DNA of 45,622 nucleotides from Planctomycetota bacterium. Its GTDB lineage: Bacteria; Planctomycetota; B15-G4. Location of the stretch: positions 1 to 45,622 of the forward strand of contig JAJDER010000164.1 in NCBI GenBank assembly GCA_029259725.1. The letters run 5' to 3'. A program made the position numbers and the translations under genes. The notes below the pieces were generated by a model. That model ran no database searches, had not been told where the DNA came from, and saw only the letters and a program-made list of their open reading frames with translations. Positions within the stretch are counted from its first letter, which is position 1, and each line of letters opens with the position of its first letter. Shown here in pieces: positions 22,473 to 30,769 of the stretch.

Positions 22473-22692
22473 CGATCATTCTCCTGGTCGCGGGGACTCC
22501 TTCGGCCACGGTGGCGTCGCGTCTTGAGACCGGCGGCCGCGATTCGTGTGGGCGGCGGTCGCGGCGGCGCTCGATCGAGAGGCGGGCCGTCCGCGGCGCC
22601 GGCGCGTTTCGGGCCTGCGAGGCCGGAAACCGACGTGCAGCGCCGATCCGCCACCTCGGCCCGCGCGGTTCGCACCGCGACCACCGGGCGAC

Positions 22693-22698
22693 TATCAT
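22693..22698 (+). promoter_or_regulatory. TATCAT -10-like hexamer
   Basis: TATCAT lies 39 bases before the TTG at 22738, in the intergenic space divergent from the pseudopilin gene. A GGAG at 22728-22731 is positioned 6 bases before the TTG. Confidence 0.4.
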
Positions 22699-22737
22699 GC
22701 GCCGCCCGCCGCCGAGCCGTGTGTCCTGGAGCCTGCC

Positions 22738-23700
22738 TTGCCCGCCTTTCGTGCCGCCCTGCGCCCAGCTCTCCCGGCCGTGCTCGGGGTCCTCCTGGCC
22801 TCCTGCAGCACGCCGCTGCTCGACGCGCCGAGCGAGGTGCGCCAGAATCGCGTCGTCCTGCCGCCGGTCTACTGGGATGCCGAGTCCGCCGACGGGAGCT
22901 CGTGGTGCTGGTGGGGTGCCTTCGGTCTGGTGGGCGCCGAGGCCGAGTCCCAGCGTTCCGGCGCCTGGGCGCTGCCGCTCTGGTGGACCACCTCCGACCC
23001 GCCCTACTCCGAGAGCACGGCCTTGTTGCCCTTCTACTACGGCAGCACGACGCTCAACGAGACCTCGCGCTTCTACTCGCTGCTCTACGGCTACAAGGAG
23101 TCGGACACCTGGCGCAACGACTACGCGCTGATCCCGATCTTCTCGCGCCGCGCCTCCAAGCTGGAGGACACCGTCCACACCACGGTCTTCCCGCTGTGCG
23201 ACTGGCAGACCGAGCGGGGCGTCGACGAGCTGACCCTGGTGCCGCTGCTCGGCCTCGCGCACGTGTACAAGGCGGGCTGGGGGTATCCGGCGGACGACGG
23301 TGACCGCAGCGATGACCGCATGGGTGACCACAGCGGTGGCCGCCGGTTGGAGCTGGTCAACCTGCTCGGCATCGTCTCGCTGCTCGGCTACGACGACGTG
23401 GGCGAGACGCGCGAGCTGCGTGCCCTGACCCTGTTCAGCAACGAGACCTGGTCGCCGCTCTACAGCCGCCGAGGTCTGGCGCCCGACGATCCGTTCGTTC
23501 GCGAGTGGCTCTTCCCGCTCTACACGAACGTGGCCGACGACGACGGGGGCTGGGCCTACGTCGGCCCCTTCTGGGGCTGGATCGACGACACCGCCGAGCG
23601 GAGCCACACCGACTGGTGGCTGCTGGGCCTGCTCTCGCGCAACCAGGCGCCCGCCGGCGACACCTGGCGCGTGCTGGGCATCCCCGTCTCCGAGCCGTAG
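22738..23700 (+). CDS. Lipoprotein rich in aromatic repeats, unknown function
   Basis: A 320-residue lipoprotein: signal LPAFRAALRPALPAVLGVLLASC with the lipobox LLAS-Cys. The mature part repeats short aromatic beta-like segments (LPLWWTTSDPPYSES, LLPFYYGSTTLN, FPLYTNVADDDGGWAYVGPFWGW). Such W/Y/G repeats suggest an outer-membrane-associated beta structure; I know similar planctomycete proteins only as hypothetical. TTG 22738 is chosen because it begins the signal peptide and has GGAG 6 bases upstream; no in-frame ATG or GTG exists in the right place. It is convergent with the PHP hydrolase gene. Confidence 0.7.
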   Translation: MPAFRAALRPALPAVLGVLLASCSTPLLDAPSEVRQNRVVLPPVYWDAESADGSSWCWWGAFGLVGAEAESQRSGAWALPLWWTTSDPPYSESTALLPFYYGSTTLNETSRFYSLLYGYKESDTWRNDYALIPIFSRRASKLEDTVHTTVFPLCDWQTERGVDELTLVPLLGLAHVYKAGWGYPADDGDRSDDRMGDHSGGRRLELVNLLGIVSLLGYDDVGETRELRALTLFSNETWSPLYSRRGLAPDDPFVREWLFPLYTNVADDDGGWAYVGPFWGWIDDTAERSHTDWWLLGLLSRNQAPAGDTWRVLGIPVSEP

Positions 23701-23775
23701 CGGCCACGGGGGCCAGGCGGCGGGGACCTCGCCGAGCGAGCTCGCGCCGGGTGCAGCTCGGGCGCGCCGTCGTGC

Positions 23776-25473
23776 TCAGGCTCCGGCGGGTTGGATCGTG
23801 ATCTCGAGCGCGTCGCTGGCGCTGAATCCGGTGGGGCTCGCGGCTCCGCACTCGGGCGTGGCACTCCACAGGAACTGCACGTAGAACGTCGCGCCCGCGA
23901 AGCCCGTCGGGAGCAACGCGGGCAGCCTGGTGTAGCCGCCGCCATCCGAGGTGACGAGCAGGCCGGTCACCACCGGAAACACGAAGCCCTTCGCGCCCAG
24001 CAACGGCACGCCCTGAGGCGCGCTCTGGGCGCCGATCATCAACAGGCCGAGGGCATCCGGCGGCGCGTTCAGGCAGGTGATGGCGAAGTCGGGGTCGTCC
24101 TCGATCGGCATGCCGAGGACACCCGCCGCGATCGGCCCTTCGCAGGCCTGGGACGACACGCCCACGCGGCGCACTCCCGCCGGCGGTTCGGCATCCACGG
24201 CGGCCAGCGCGGTGAAGACCTCGACGGCGCGTTCCAGGTCCTGCTCGATGGAGGCCGTCTCGGTGCCGGTGGCGAAGATCCGCAGGTTGTCGCGCAGGGT
24301 CTGCATGATCGTCTGCCAGTACACCGCGTCGAACTCGCTGGCGATGGGCTTGCCATCCACGATCAGGTAGATCGCGCCGGTGAGCGCGACGTCGTCGATG
24401 AACGCGGCGAGCCAGCCGCTCGCCTGCACGTCCACGACGAGATCGACCGCGAACGCGCCGCCCGCGGGCAGGTCGTAGGGCAGCGTCTCGATCACGTTCC
24501 CGTCGAGCACGATGTCCACGCTGCCGCTGCCGGCGACGCCGTCGGCCACGATCACCGTGGCGGTCACGTCCACCGGGCCGGGCGCGAGATCCAGCTGGTC
24601 GCCGAGCCGGGCACCCTCGACCTGCAGGTCGAGGAACACCGTCTCGCCGATGGACACGGTGCTGCGCCCCGCCTTCAGACCGGCGGCCCAGGTCATCGCG
24701 TCGAGGGGCTCGTTGCCCAGGAGCACGTAGTTGCGACTGCCGCCGACCTCGTCGTGGATGATCGTGTTGTCCGAGCCGCCGGACAGGGCCACTCGCAGTC
24801 CGGTGTTGAGCAGCTTGTAGTACATGCCGCGGACGTCCATGCTGAACTCGGCGGCGAGCTGATGGACCTCCAGGAAGTCGACCAGTCCCATGGTCAGCTC
24901 CATCGGCGCGAAGACCGCCCCGAAGTGCTTGAGCGCCAGCGGCGGATGCAGCTCGTAGGTCAGGGGCCAGCGCACGTGGGCGTAGCCGTTGACCGCGCCG
25001 GGCTGCTCGTGGAAGAAGGCCATCACGGGCGTGGTGGAGGAGGTGTTCGGGAAGGCGCCGTCCGCGATGGCCAGGGCCTGCAGGTGCCCGAACTGCGACG
25101 CGGCCAAACCGGAGACCTCCACGCCGGCCTGCATGGCGTGGAGCGGGTCGCCGGCCGTGATGGCCTCCTCGCTGCCGGTGACCAGCGGCGCGAACTCGGC
25201 ATACCAGGCCGGGTCGTCCTGGGCGGGGTTCCAGTACTGGATCCACAGCACGTCCAGGCCGTTCTCCTGCTGTTCGATCCAGAGCTCGGGCAGGGTGACC
25301 GTGGGGTTGAGGAAGTTCACGTGCCCGTGGGTGTCGCCGTCGTACCAGCCGGGAGGGGGCTCCACGACCTGCCCCGACGAGCGAGACGCCAGGACCAGCA
25401 TCAGGGCGGGGACGACCAGCGGAGCGTGGCGGAGACGCCACGCGCCGTGGGGGCGCGGGGGAGCGGCGTGCAA
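23776..25473 (-). CDS. Secreted CehA/McbA-family PHP-domain metallohydrolase
   Basis: A 565-residue exported protein. A signal peptide (residues 13-34, LRHAPLVVPALMLVLASRSSG) precedes a CehA/McbA-type PHP domain: WYDGDTHGHVNF carries the D-x-H-x-H metal motif, QENGLDVLW the conserved helix, and VALSGGSDNT the later metal-site region. A middle domain (about 265-360) looks like a beta sandwich. The last 130 residues form a module shared with the SBBP protein at 34447 (see findings), ending SDALEITIQPAGA. Start is TTG 25473; no better codon keeps the signal peptide except ATG at residue 25. Substrate unknown; the family hydrolyses esters and amides. Confidence 0.78.
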   Translation of the reverse strand: MHAAPPRPHGAWRLRHAPLVVPALMLVLASRSSGQVVEPPPGWYDGDTHGHVNFLNPTVTLPELWIEQQENGLDVLWIQYWNPAQDDPAWYAEFAPLVTGSEEAITAGDPLHAMQAGVEVSGLAASQFGHLQALAIADGAFPNTSSTTPVMAFFHEQPGAVNGYAHVRWPLTYELHPPLALKHFGAVFAPMELTMGLVDFLEVHQLAAEFSMDVRGMYYKLLNTGLRVALSGGSDNTIIHDEVGGSRNYVLLGNEPLDAMTWAAGLKAGRSTVSIGETVFLDLQVEGARLGDQLDLAPGPVDVTATVIVADGVAGSGSVDIVLDGNVIETLPYDLPAGGAFAVDLVVDVQASGWLAAFIDDVALTGAIYLIVDGKPIASEFDAVYWQTIMQTLRDNLRIFATGTETASIEQDLERAVEVFTALAAVDAEPPAGVRRVGVSSQACEGPIAAGVLGMPIEDDPDFAITCLNAPPDALGLLMIGAQSAPQGVPLLGAKGFVFPVVTGLLVTSDGGGYTRLPALLPTGFAGATFYVQFLWSATPECGAASPTGFSASDALEITIQPAGA

Positions 25474-25561
25474 GGGCTCGTTCTCGTCAGTGAGGCGCGG
25501 CGTGCCCGAGGCAGCCGGGGGAGGGCCAAGCGGAGAATGGTACCCGTGAAACGGGGACCTG

Positions 25562-28279
25562 TCAGCCGCCCCCGCTCCCGCTCGCGGCGTCGTCCGCGGC
25601 CTCGGGCACGACGTTCTGCGCTTCCAGCCGCGTGACGGCCTCCTCGGCCTGTTCGTGCTCGGGGTCGAAGAACAGCGCCGAGCGGTACAGCGTCAACGCC
25701 TCGCCGGGTTCGCCGGTCCGCTCCAGCAGGGCGCCGAGCTGCGCGCGGAAGTCGGCCGAGCCCTGGTCCCGTGCGATGGCCTCGCGCAGCGTCGCCTCGG
25801 CCGCCTGCATGCGTCCGTTCCCGGCCAGTCGCTCGGCGCGCGCGGAGATCTCGGCGGCCAGGTAGTCCCAGTCCGCCAGCGACGAGAGGCACTGCAGCAG
25901 CGCCGCGGCCTCGTCGTCGGGGAACTCGCCCGGCGACTCCAGATCGAACGGTGGCACCGCCCCGAACTCGTCGGCCAGCTGCGCCACCAGGGTCTGGGCC
26001 GTGCCGTAGAGGTGCTGCCAGCCGCGGTGGATGTCGCGCACGTGCAGCTCCAGCCCTTCGCGATCTTGCTCCGGCACCGCCAGCCACTCGAACGCGTCGT
26101 GCCGCCGGCCGGCCCAGGTCGAGAGGCCCACGCGCAGGGTCGTCGGGCGCGCCAACGTGCGCACGCCGCCGCGCGCGCCGAGTCGCGGCCGGTCGTCGGT
26201 GATGCCGTCCTCGCGCGGAGCGATCAGCTGCAGCACGCCCTTGTCCGCCACGACGAGGCAGCCCAGCAGGAGCCCGTCGAGGCCCAGCGGTGACAGGTCC
26301 GCCTCGACGGCCGGGCGCAGCGCGATCGCGGTGTTCACGGCGGCGACGTCGACCACCAGGGGGTGGTGCCGCCCGAGGATCCCGGCCACGCCGTGTCGCG
26401 TCCGCGGGTGATCGAGGATCACGTACACGTGCTCGAACACCTGGTGCGCCGAGGCCACCACGGACTTGAGGTCGGAGACGTCCACGGCGGACAGGTCCCA
26501 CCACTGGCAGAACACGCCGTCGTCGGCGAGGCGGTCGCGACACAGCTCGAAGAACTCGCTGGTGCCGAGCTGGTTCACCCGCCGCCGCGCGCGCGGATCG
26601 GGGGCGAGCAGGATCGCGTCGTAGGGCTCGGTGTGCTCGGTGAGGAACTGCCGCTCGCTGGCCACCTCGCGGAACAGCGACGGGCGCTCGTCGGGTGTGT
26701 CCCGCTGGGATGCGGTGCCCGGCGAGAACTCCGGCGGGAGCGGGAACGGCGAGAGCGACCACACGAAGGGCGGCCGGTGGTCGGACTCGAGCTCGCCGAT
26801 CACGTCGTGGTCGAAGACCGCCCGGGTCTCCTCGCCGTGCAGGTCGTTGACCAGCAGCACGCGCTGCAGCGGTCCGCCGCCGAGCAAGAGCGGCAGGTGC
26901 ACGAAGCGGCGTTCCTGGGCGGCGCTGCGGCCGAGGAAGGCGCGCCCGTCCACCGCCACGGCCTCGCGGGCGGTGAGCGGGTCGAAGTAGCGCGCCACGA
27001 GCCCGTCGGACGTGTGTCGGTCGGCCAGGGGCACGAGTCCGGCGGCGGGCGGTTCGAGCGGCGGGGTCACCAACGGGAGCAGCAGCGGGAGGACCACGAT
27101 CAGGTCGGGGCGCGGCCACTGACGTCGGACGAGCAGCACCAGCAGGACGAGGCCACCCAGCATCAGGCCGACATCGCGGGGCGCCGCGCCGGGGAGGCCG
27201 AGCAGCAGCAGGGCCGGGGCGGGGGCGAGCAGCAGCAGGGGGACCCAGGTCAGGCGTGGGCCGACGGGCGCGTCGCCCTCGGGCAGGCCGCAGGTGAGGC
27301 TCGCGCCGAGCACCAGGCCCCAGGGCAGCGCCGACACGGCCAGGTAGAGCATGTCGGCGACCAGGCTGCTGCCGCCGAAGCCGCTCACGTGAGGGGCGAT
27401 CGGGAGCAGGTGCGTCACGGCGGCGGCCCAACAGGCGATGCCGTAGAGCGGCCAGCGCGGGGCGCGTCCGAGCCCGCCCGCGACGGCGCCGAACGCCGCG
27501 CCCAGGGCGATCAGCGCGAGGAAGAAGGGCAGGCCCAGGGTGCCGCGGTCGGTGGCCAGGAAGACGAGGCGCCAGGTGAGCGCGAGGCCCGCGCCGCCGG
27601 CGAGGAAGGCCGGGGCGCCGCCCGCGGGCAATCGGCGTGGGTGCACGGCCAGGGGTGCGACCTCGCCCATGATCACGGCCGCGGCGCCGGCCAGCATGGC
27701 GCAGGTCTGCAGCGTCGCCTGGCGTCCGAGCAGGACTTCGCCGAGATAGGGCGCCAGGGCGAAACCGGAGGCTCCCCCGAAGAGCAGCAGGGGCAGGATC
27801 CAGCGCCGCGGCGTCGCCGTGACGATGCCGACCAGCGCACCGAGGGGCACGGCCAGGGGCGCGCTCACGAGCGCCGAGGCGAGCACGATGGCCGGGTAGT
27901 AGAGCCGGGCACCGCCGGTGCGCAGGAACGTGTCGAGGAGCGGCGTGGTGAGCGGCAGCAGGGCGGCCGCCGCGAAGCCGCCCGCGACGGCGGCGGCTCC
28001 GATCAGCAGGACCTGGCGCCGTCCCAGCATGCGCGTGCGCCCGGCCGCGAGCCACCAGCCCACCGAGAGCAGCACGCCCAGGGTGGCCAGACCGGCCGCT
28101 CGTGGTGCGGCTCGGTCGACGGCGGGCATCAGGATCGCATCGGGCAGGGTGACCGCGGCCATGGTGGCGGCGGCGCCGAGCAGGACGCACGCACCGGGGC
28201 CGACGCGGTGGGTGGCCGCCGCGCCGTCGGCGCTCGAGTCCTCGGCGCTCGGGTCGGTGGTGGGGGCTCGATGGGACAC
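25562..28279 (-). CDS. Multi-pass membrane protein fused to spermidine-synthase-like domain and TPRs
   Basis: A 905-residue protein. Residues 28-400 hold about 13 hydrophobic helices, 410-690 a spermidine-synthase-like Rossmann fold, and 780-895 tetratricopeptide repeats (for example ADFRAQLGALLERTGEPGEALTLYR). The enzyme part keeps YDAILLAPDPRARRRVNQLGT and LADDGVFCQWWDLSAV. However, the Gly-rich SAM/dcSAM loop is degenerate: VLLVNDLHGEET replaces the usual G-x-G. Aminopropyl transfer is therefore uncertain. GTG 28279 is preferred to far-upstream codons: an on-strand TAGAAT lies 8 bases before it and the protein-like sequence begins there. Long fused proteins of this kind are common in planctomycetes. 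Confidence 0.8.
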   Translation of the reverse strand: MSHRAPTTDPSAEDSSADGAAATHRVGPGACVLLGAAATMAAVTLPDAILMPAVDRAAPRAAGLATLGVLLSVGWWLAAGRTRMLGRRQVLLIGAAAVAGGFAAAALLPLTTPLLDTFLRTGGARLYYPAIVLASALVSAPLAVPLGALVGIVTATPRRWILPLLLFGGASGFALAPYLGEVLLGRQATLQTCAMLAGAAAVIMGEVAPLAVHPRRLPAGGAPAFLAGGAGLALTWRLVFLATDRGTLGLPFFLALIALGAAFGAVAGGLGRAPRWPLYGIACWAAAVTHLLPIAPHVSGFGGSSLVADMLYLAVSALPWGLVLGASLTCGLPEGDAPVGPRLTWVPLLLLAPAPALLLLGLPGAAPRDVGLMLGGLVLLVLLVRRQWPRPDLIVVLPLLLPLVTPPLEPPAAGLVPLADRHTSDGLVARYFDPLTAREAVAVDGRAFLGRSAAQERRFVHLPLLLGGGPLQRVLLVNDLHGEETRAVFDHDVIGELESDHRPPFVWSLSPFPLPPEFSPGTASQRDTPDERPSLFREVASERQFLTEHTEPYDAILLAPDPRARRRVNQLGTSEFFELCRDRLADDGVFCQWWDLSAVDVSDLKSVVASAHQVFEHVYVILDHPRTRHGVAGILGRHHPLVVDVAAVNTAIALRPAVEADLSPLGLDGLLLGCLVVADKGVLQLIAPREDGITDDRPRLGARGGVRTLARPTTLRVGLSTWAGRRHDAFEWLAVPEQDREGLELHVRDIHRGWQHLYGTAQTLVAQLADEFGAVPPFDLESPGEFPDDEAAALLQCLSSLADWDYLAAEISARAERLAGNGRMQAAEATLREAIARDQGSADFRAQLGALLERTGEPGEALTLYRSALFFDPEHEQAEEAVTRLEAQNVVPEAADDAASGSGGG

Positions 28280-28287
28280 GCGAGCGG

Positions 28288-28293
28288 ATTCTA
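28288..28293 (-). promoter_or_regulatory. TAGAAT -10-like hexamer, candidate leaderless promoter
   Basis: Read on the minus strand, TAGAAT ends 8 bases before GTG 28279 with no ribosome binding site between. Third instance in this window of a TANNNT hexamer placed for a leaderless start. Confidence 0.45.
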
Positions 28294-28508
28294 AGCTCAC
28301 GGCCGGCGATCCCGCGGTCCTGCTTGACCTTGCTCCCTGACAGGGTCCCGGCCCGTGGCCGGCCGGAGCCGCCCCGGAGCCGCCCCGGAGACGATCGGAA
28401 GGCGCTCGAGCGTGCGTCGAGCCCCGAGCCCGGTCACAATGCGCCACTTCCGGTTCGCGCTCCGCAGCCCCGTCGTCCGAGCCCCGCCTCCCGACCCCGG
28501 ATTCCGGC

Positions 28509-29285
28509 ATGCCCGCCTCGATGTCTCGTGACACGGAACGCTCGCCGCTGCTCGACGTCGAGGGCCTGACCAAGAGCTACGTCACGCCGGACGGCGTGGC
28601 CGAACTCGTCATCGACGTGCCCACGTTCCGGCTGGAGCAGGGTGGCCAGGTCGCGTTGCGCGGGCCGTCGGGCTCGGGCAAGACCACCTTCCTGCATCTG
28701 CTGGCCGGCATCCTGGCGGCCGACGCCGGGCGCATCCTGCTGGACGGCCACGACCTGGTGGCGATGCACGAGGCGTCCCGCGACCGCCTGCGCGCGCGGT
28801 CGCTGGGCTATGTGTTCCAGACCTTCAACCTGCTGCCCGGCTACACGGCACTCGAGAACGTGGCCCTGGGCATGCTCTTCGGCGAGGGCATCGACGAGGC
28901 GCGCGCGCGCGAGCTGCTCGATCGCGTCGGGCTCTCCGACCGCGCGGCCTACAAGCCGGGCCAGCTCTCGGTCGGTCAGCAACAGCGCGTGGCCGTGGCG
29001 CGCGCCCTGGCCAATCGCCCCCGGCTGGTCCTGGCCGACGAGCCCACCGGCAATCTCGACTCGCTGCGCGCGCAGGAGTCCCTGGCGCTGATCCGGGAGG
29101 TGTGCGCCGAACAGGGCGCGGCGTTGCTGTTGGTCAGCCACGACGCGGAGATCCTGGCCCGGTTCGACCGGGTCACCGAGCTGGCCGACGTGAACCGCGC
29201 CGCACGCGTCGACGTCGCTGGGCCTGGTGATCGGGCGGGGCGCGGCGATCGGGTGACCCGCGGCGCGATGGGCGAGGGCCGCTGA
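28509..29285 (+). CDS. ABC transporter ATPase, LolD/MacB type
   Basis: A 258-residue ABC ATPase of the LolD/FtsE/MacB group that works with FtsX-type permeases. Walker A is GPSGSGKTTFLHLL (near residue 56), the Q-loop is in FQTFNLLPGYTALENV, the signature is LSVGQQQRVAVARAL (Val replacing the usual Gly), and Walker B is LVLADEPTGNLD. It is followed 2 bases later by the FtsX permease. The C-terminal 30 residues are a charged, Gly/Arg-rich tail absent from LolD. ATG 28509 is used; ATG 28521 is possible. In its context it matches the ATPase of Zrg/PA4064-type zinc-responsive operons. Confidence 0.9.
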   Translation: MPASMSRDTERSPLLDVEGLTKSYVTPDGVAELVIDVPTFRLEQGGQVALRGPSGSGKTTFLHLLAGILAADAGRILLDGHDLVAMHEASRDRLRARSLGYVFQTFNLLPGYTALENVALGMLFGEGIDEARARELLDRVGLSDRAAYKPGQLSVGQQQRVAVARALANRPRLVLADEPTGNLDSLRAQESLALIREVCAEQGAALLLVSHDAEILARFDRVTELADVNRAARVDVAGPGDRAGRGDRVTRGAMGEGR

Positions 29286-29287
29286 CC

Positions 29288-30724
29288 GTGGTCCTGGCCG
29301 GAGGACTCGCCGCGCTCGTTCGCCGCAGCCTGCGCACGCATGCCCTGTCGACGCTGGTGACGGCGGGCTCGCTGGCCCTGGCCTGCGGACTGGTCATGGC
29401 CACCTTCGCGATCCAGGCCCAGAGCGAGCGCGCCTTCACCGGCGGCGCCGACGGCTTCGATGCCGTGCTCGGCGCGCGCGGCAGCCCGCTCCAACTCGTG
29501 CTCAACAGCGTGTTCCACCTGGAGACCAGCCCCGGGAACCTGGGCTGGGCCTGGTATGAGCGCATGCGCGACGACCCGCGCGTGGCGCTGGCCGTGCCCT
29601 ACGCGGTGGGTGACAGCTTCCGCGGTTTCCGCATCGTCGGCACGGTCCCCGAGCGCTTCACCGAGGTGAGAGGGCCGGACGGCGGGGCGCTGACCCTTGC
29701 GGCGGGGCGGCTCTTCGATCCCGGCCGACGCGAGGCGGTGATCGGCTCCACGGTGGCCGCCCGGGCCGGGTTGAAGCTGGGTTCGCACTTCCACCCCTCC
29801 CACGGCGTGACCGCCGGGGGCGCCGCCCGTCGTGGGCGCGACGGCGCGGCAGGCGCGAGCCACGGCGACGCCGCTCACGACGGCGACGACGAGGATCACG
29901 ACGATCACGACGATCACGGCGGCGCGGGCACGCAGGGCGCGCAGGGCGCGCAGGGCGTCGCGGCCTTCGCCGAAGCCGCCCACGGTGCCGACGATCCCCG
30001 GGCCCACGACGAGCAGTACGTCGTCGTCGGCATCCTGGACGCGACCAACAGTCCCACCGACCGCGTCGTCTGGATCCCGATCGAAGGCGTGTTCCGCATG
30101 ACCGGGCACATGCTCTTCGGGCAGGGCGAGATCTTCGTGGCGCAGCCGGGGCAGGCGATCCCCGCCGAGCACAAGGAGGTCTCGGCGGTGCTGATCCGCT
30201 ACACGAGTCCCATGGCCGGGTTCACGCTGGGCCCCGAGATCAACAAGCAGGGTGACGAGGCCACGCTGGCCGCGCCCATCGGAGCGATCATGGCCGATCT
30301 GTTCCTGAAGATCGGCTGGATGAGTCGCGTGCTCGAGATCGTGGCCTACCTGGTGGTCGTGGTGGCGGCCGGCTCGGTCCTGGCCTCGATCTACAACACG
30401 ATGAACGAGCGGCGTCGGGAGTTCGCGATCCTGCGCGCGCTCGGGGCGCGGCGCGGCACCGTGTTCTCGGTCATCGTGCTGGAGGCGACGACCATCGCGG
30501 CGCTCGGCGCCCTGGGCGGGCTGGTCGTCTACGTGCTCATCGTGGGCACCGCCTCGGCGGTCATCCGCGGCGAGACGGGCGTCGTCCTCGACGTCTGGGC
30601 CGTCCATCCGGTGCTGCTGGCGGCGCCGCTGGGTATCATGGTCCTGGGTGCGCTCACGGGGCTCGTCCCCGCGGCCAAGGCGTACCGCACCGACGTCGCC
30701 GGTCACCTCTCGCCGCCGGGCTAG
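29288..30724 (+). CDS. FtsX/MacB-type ABC permease with a His/Asp-rich loop
   Basis: A 478-residue permease with helix 1 at about 20-42, a large periplasmic domain and three helices at about 335-470 of the FtsX fold, including NTMNERRREFAILRALGARR, the coupling motif. The periplasmic domain has an insertion (residues 166-240) with at least ten His, including D-H-D triplets at 203-211, built from three 9-base repeats, and a T/A-Q-G triplet stretch at 215-223 from a second 9-base repeat. Such loops bind divalent metals in other proteins. Between an ATPase and a DUF3299 gene it matches the layout PA4064-PA4066/ZrgB-D, which is Zur-regulated in Proteobacteria. No Zur site is recognised here. Confidence 0.85.
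   Translation: MVLAGGLAALVRRSLRTHALSTLVTAGSLALACGLVMATFAIQAQSERAFTGGADGFDAVLGARGSPLQLVLNSVFHLETSPGNLGWAWYERMRDDPRVALAVPYAVGDSFRGFRIVGTVPERFTEVRGPDGGALTLAAGRLFDPGRREAVIGSTVAARAGLKLGSHFHPSHGVTAGGAARRGRDGAAGASHGDAAHDGDDEDHDDHDDHGGAGTQGAQGAQGVAAFAEAAHGADDPRAHDEQYVVVGILDATNSPTDRVVWIPIEGVFRMTGHMLFGQGEIFVAQPGQAIPAEHKEVSAVLIRYTSPMAGFTLGPEINKQGDEATLAAPIGAIMADLFLKIGWMSRVLEIVAYLVVVVAAGSVLASIYNTMNERRREFAILRALGARRGTVFSVIVLEATTIAALGALGGLVVYVLIVGTASAVIRGETGVVLDVWAVHPVLLAAPLGIMVLGALTGLVPAAKAYRTDVAGHLSPPG
29894..29956. repeat. Two adjacent 9-bp in-frame repeats in the His-rich loop
   Basis: Three tandem copies of a 9-base unit at 29894-29920 (coding D-H-D, D-H-D, D-H-G) and, after a short spacer, three of another at 29930-29956 (T-Q-G, A-Q-G, A-Q-G). 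Both are multiples of three and preserve the frame. Confidence 0.85.
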
Positions 30725-30769
30725 TGTCCCCGGCCTCTCTCGGCACGTCGATCCCGAACGGAGTTCCCC

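Noticed and set aside
26363..28294. Plus-strand open frame opposite the spermidine-synthase-like gene
   Set aside because: Gln/Gly/Arg-rich shadow of the minus-strand coding region.
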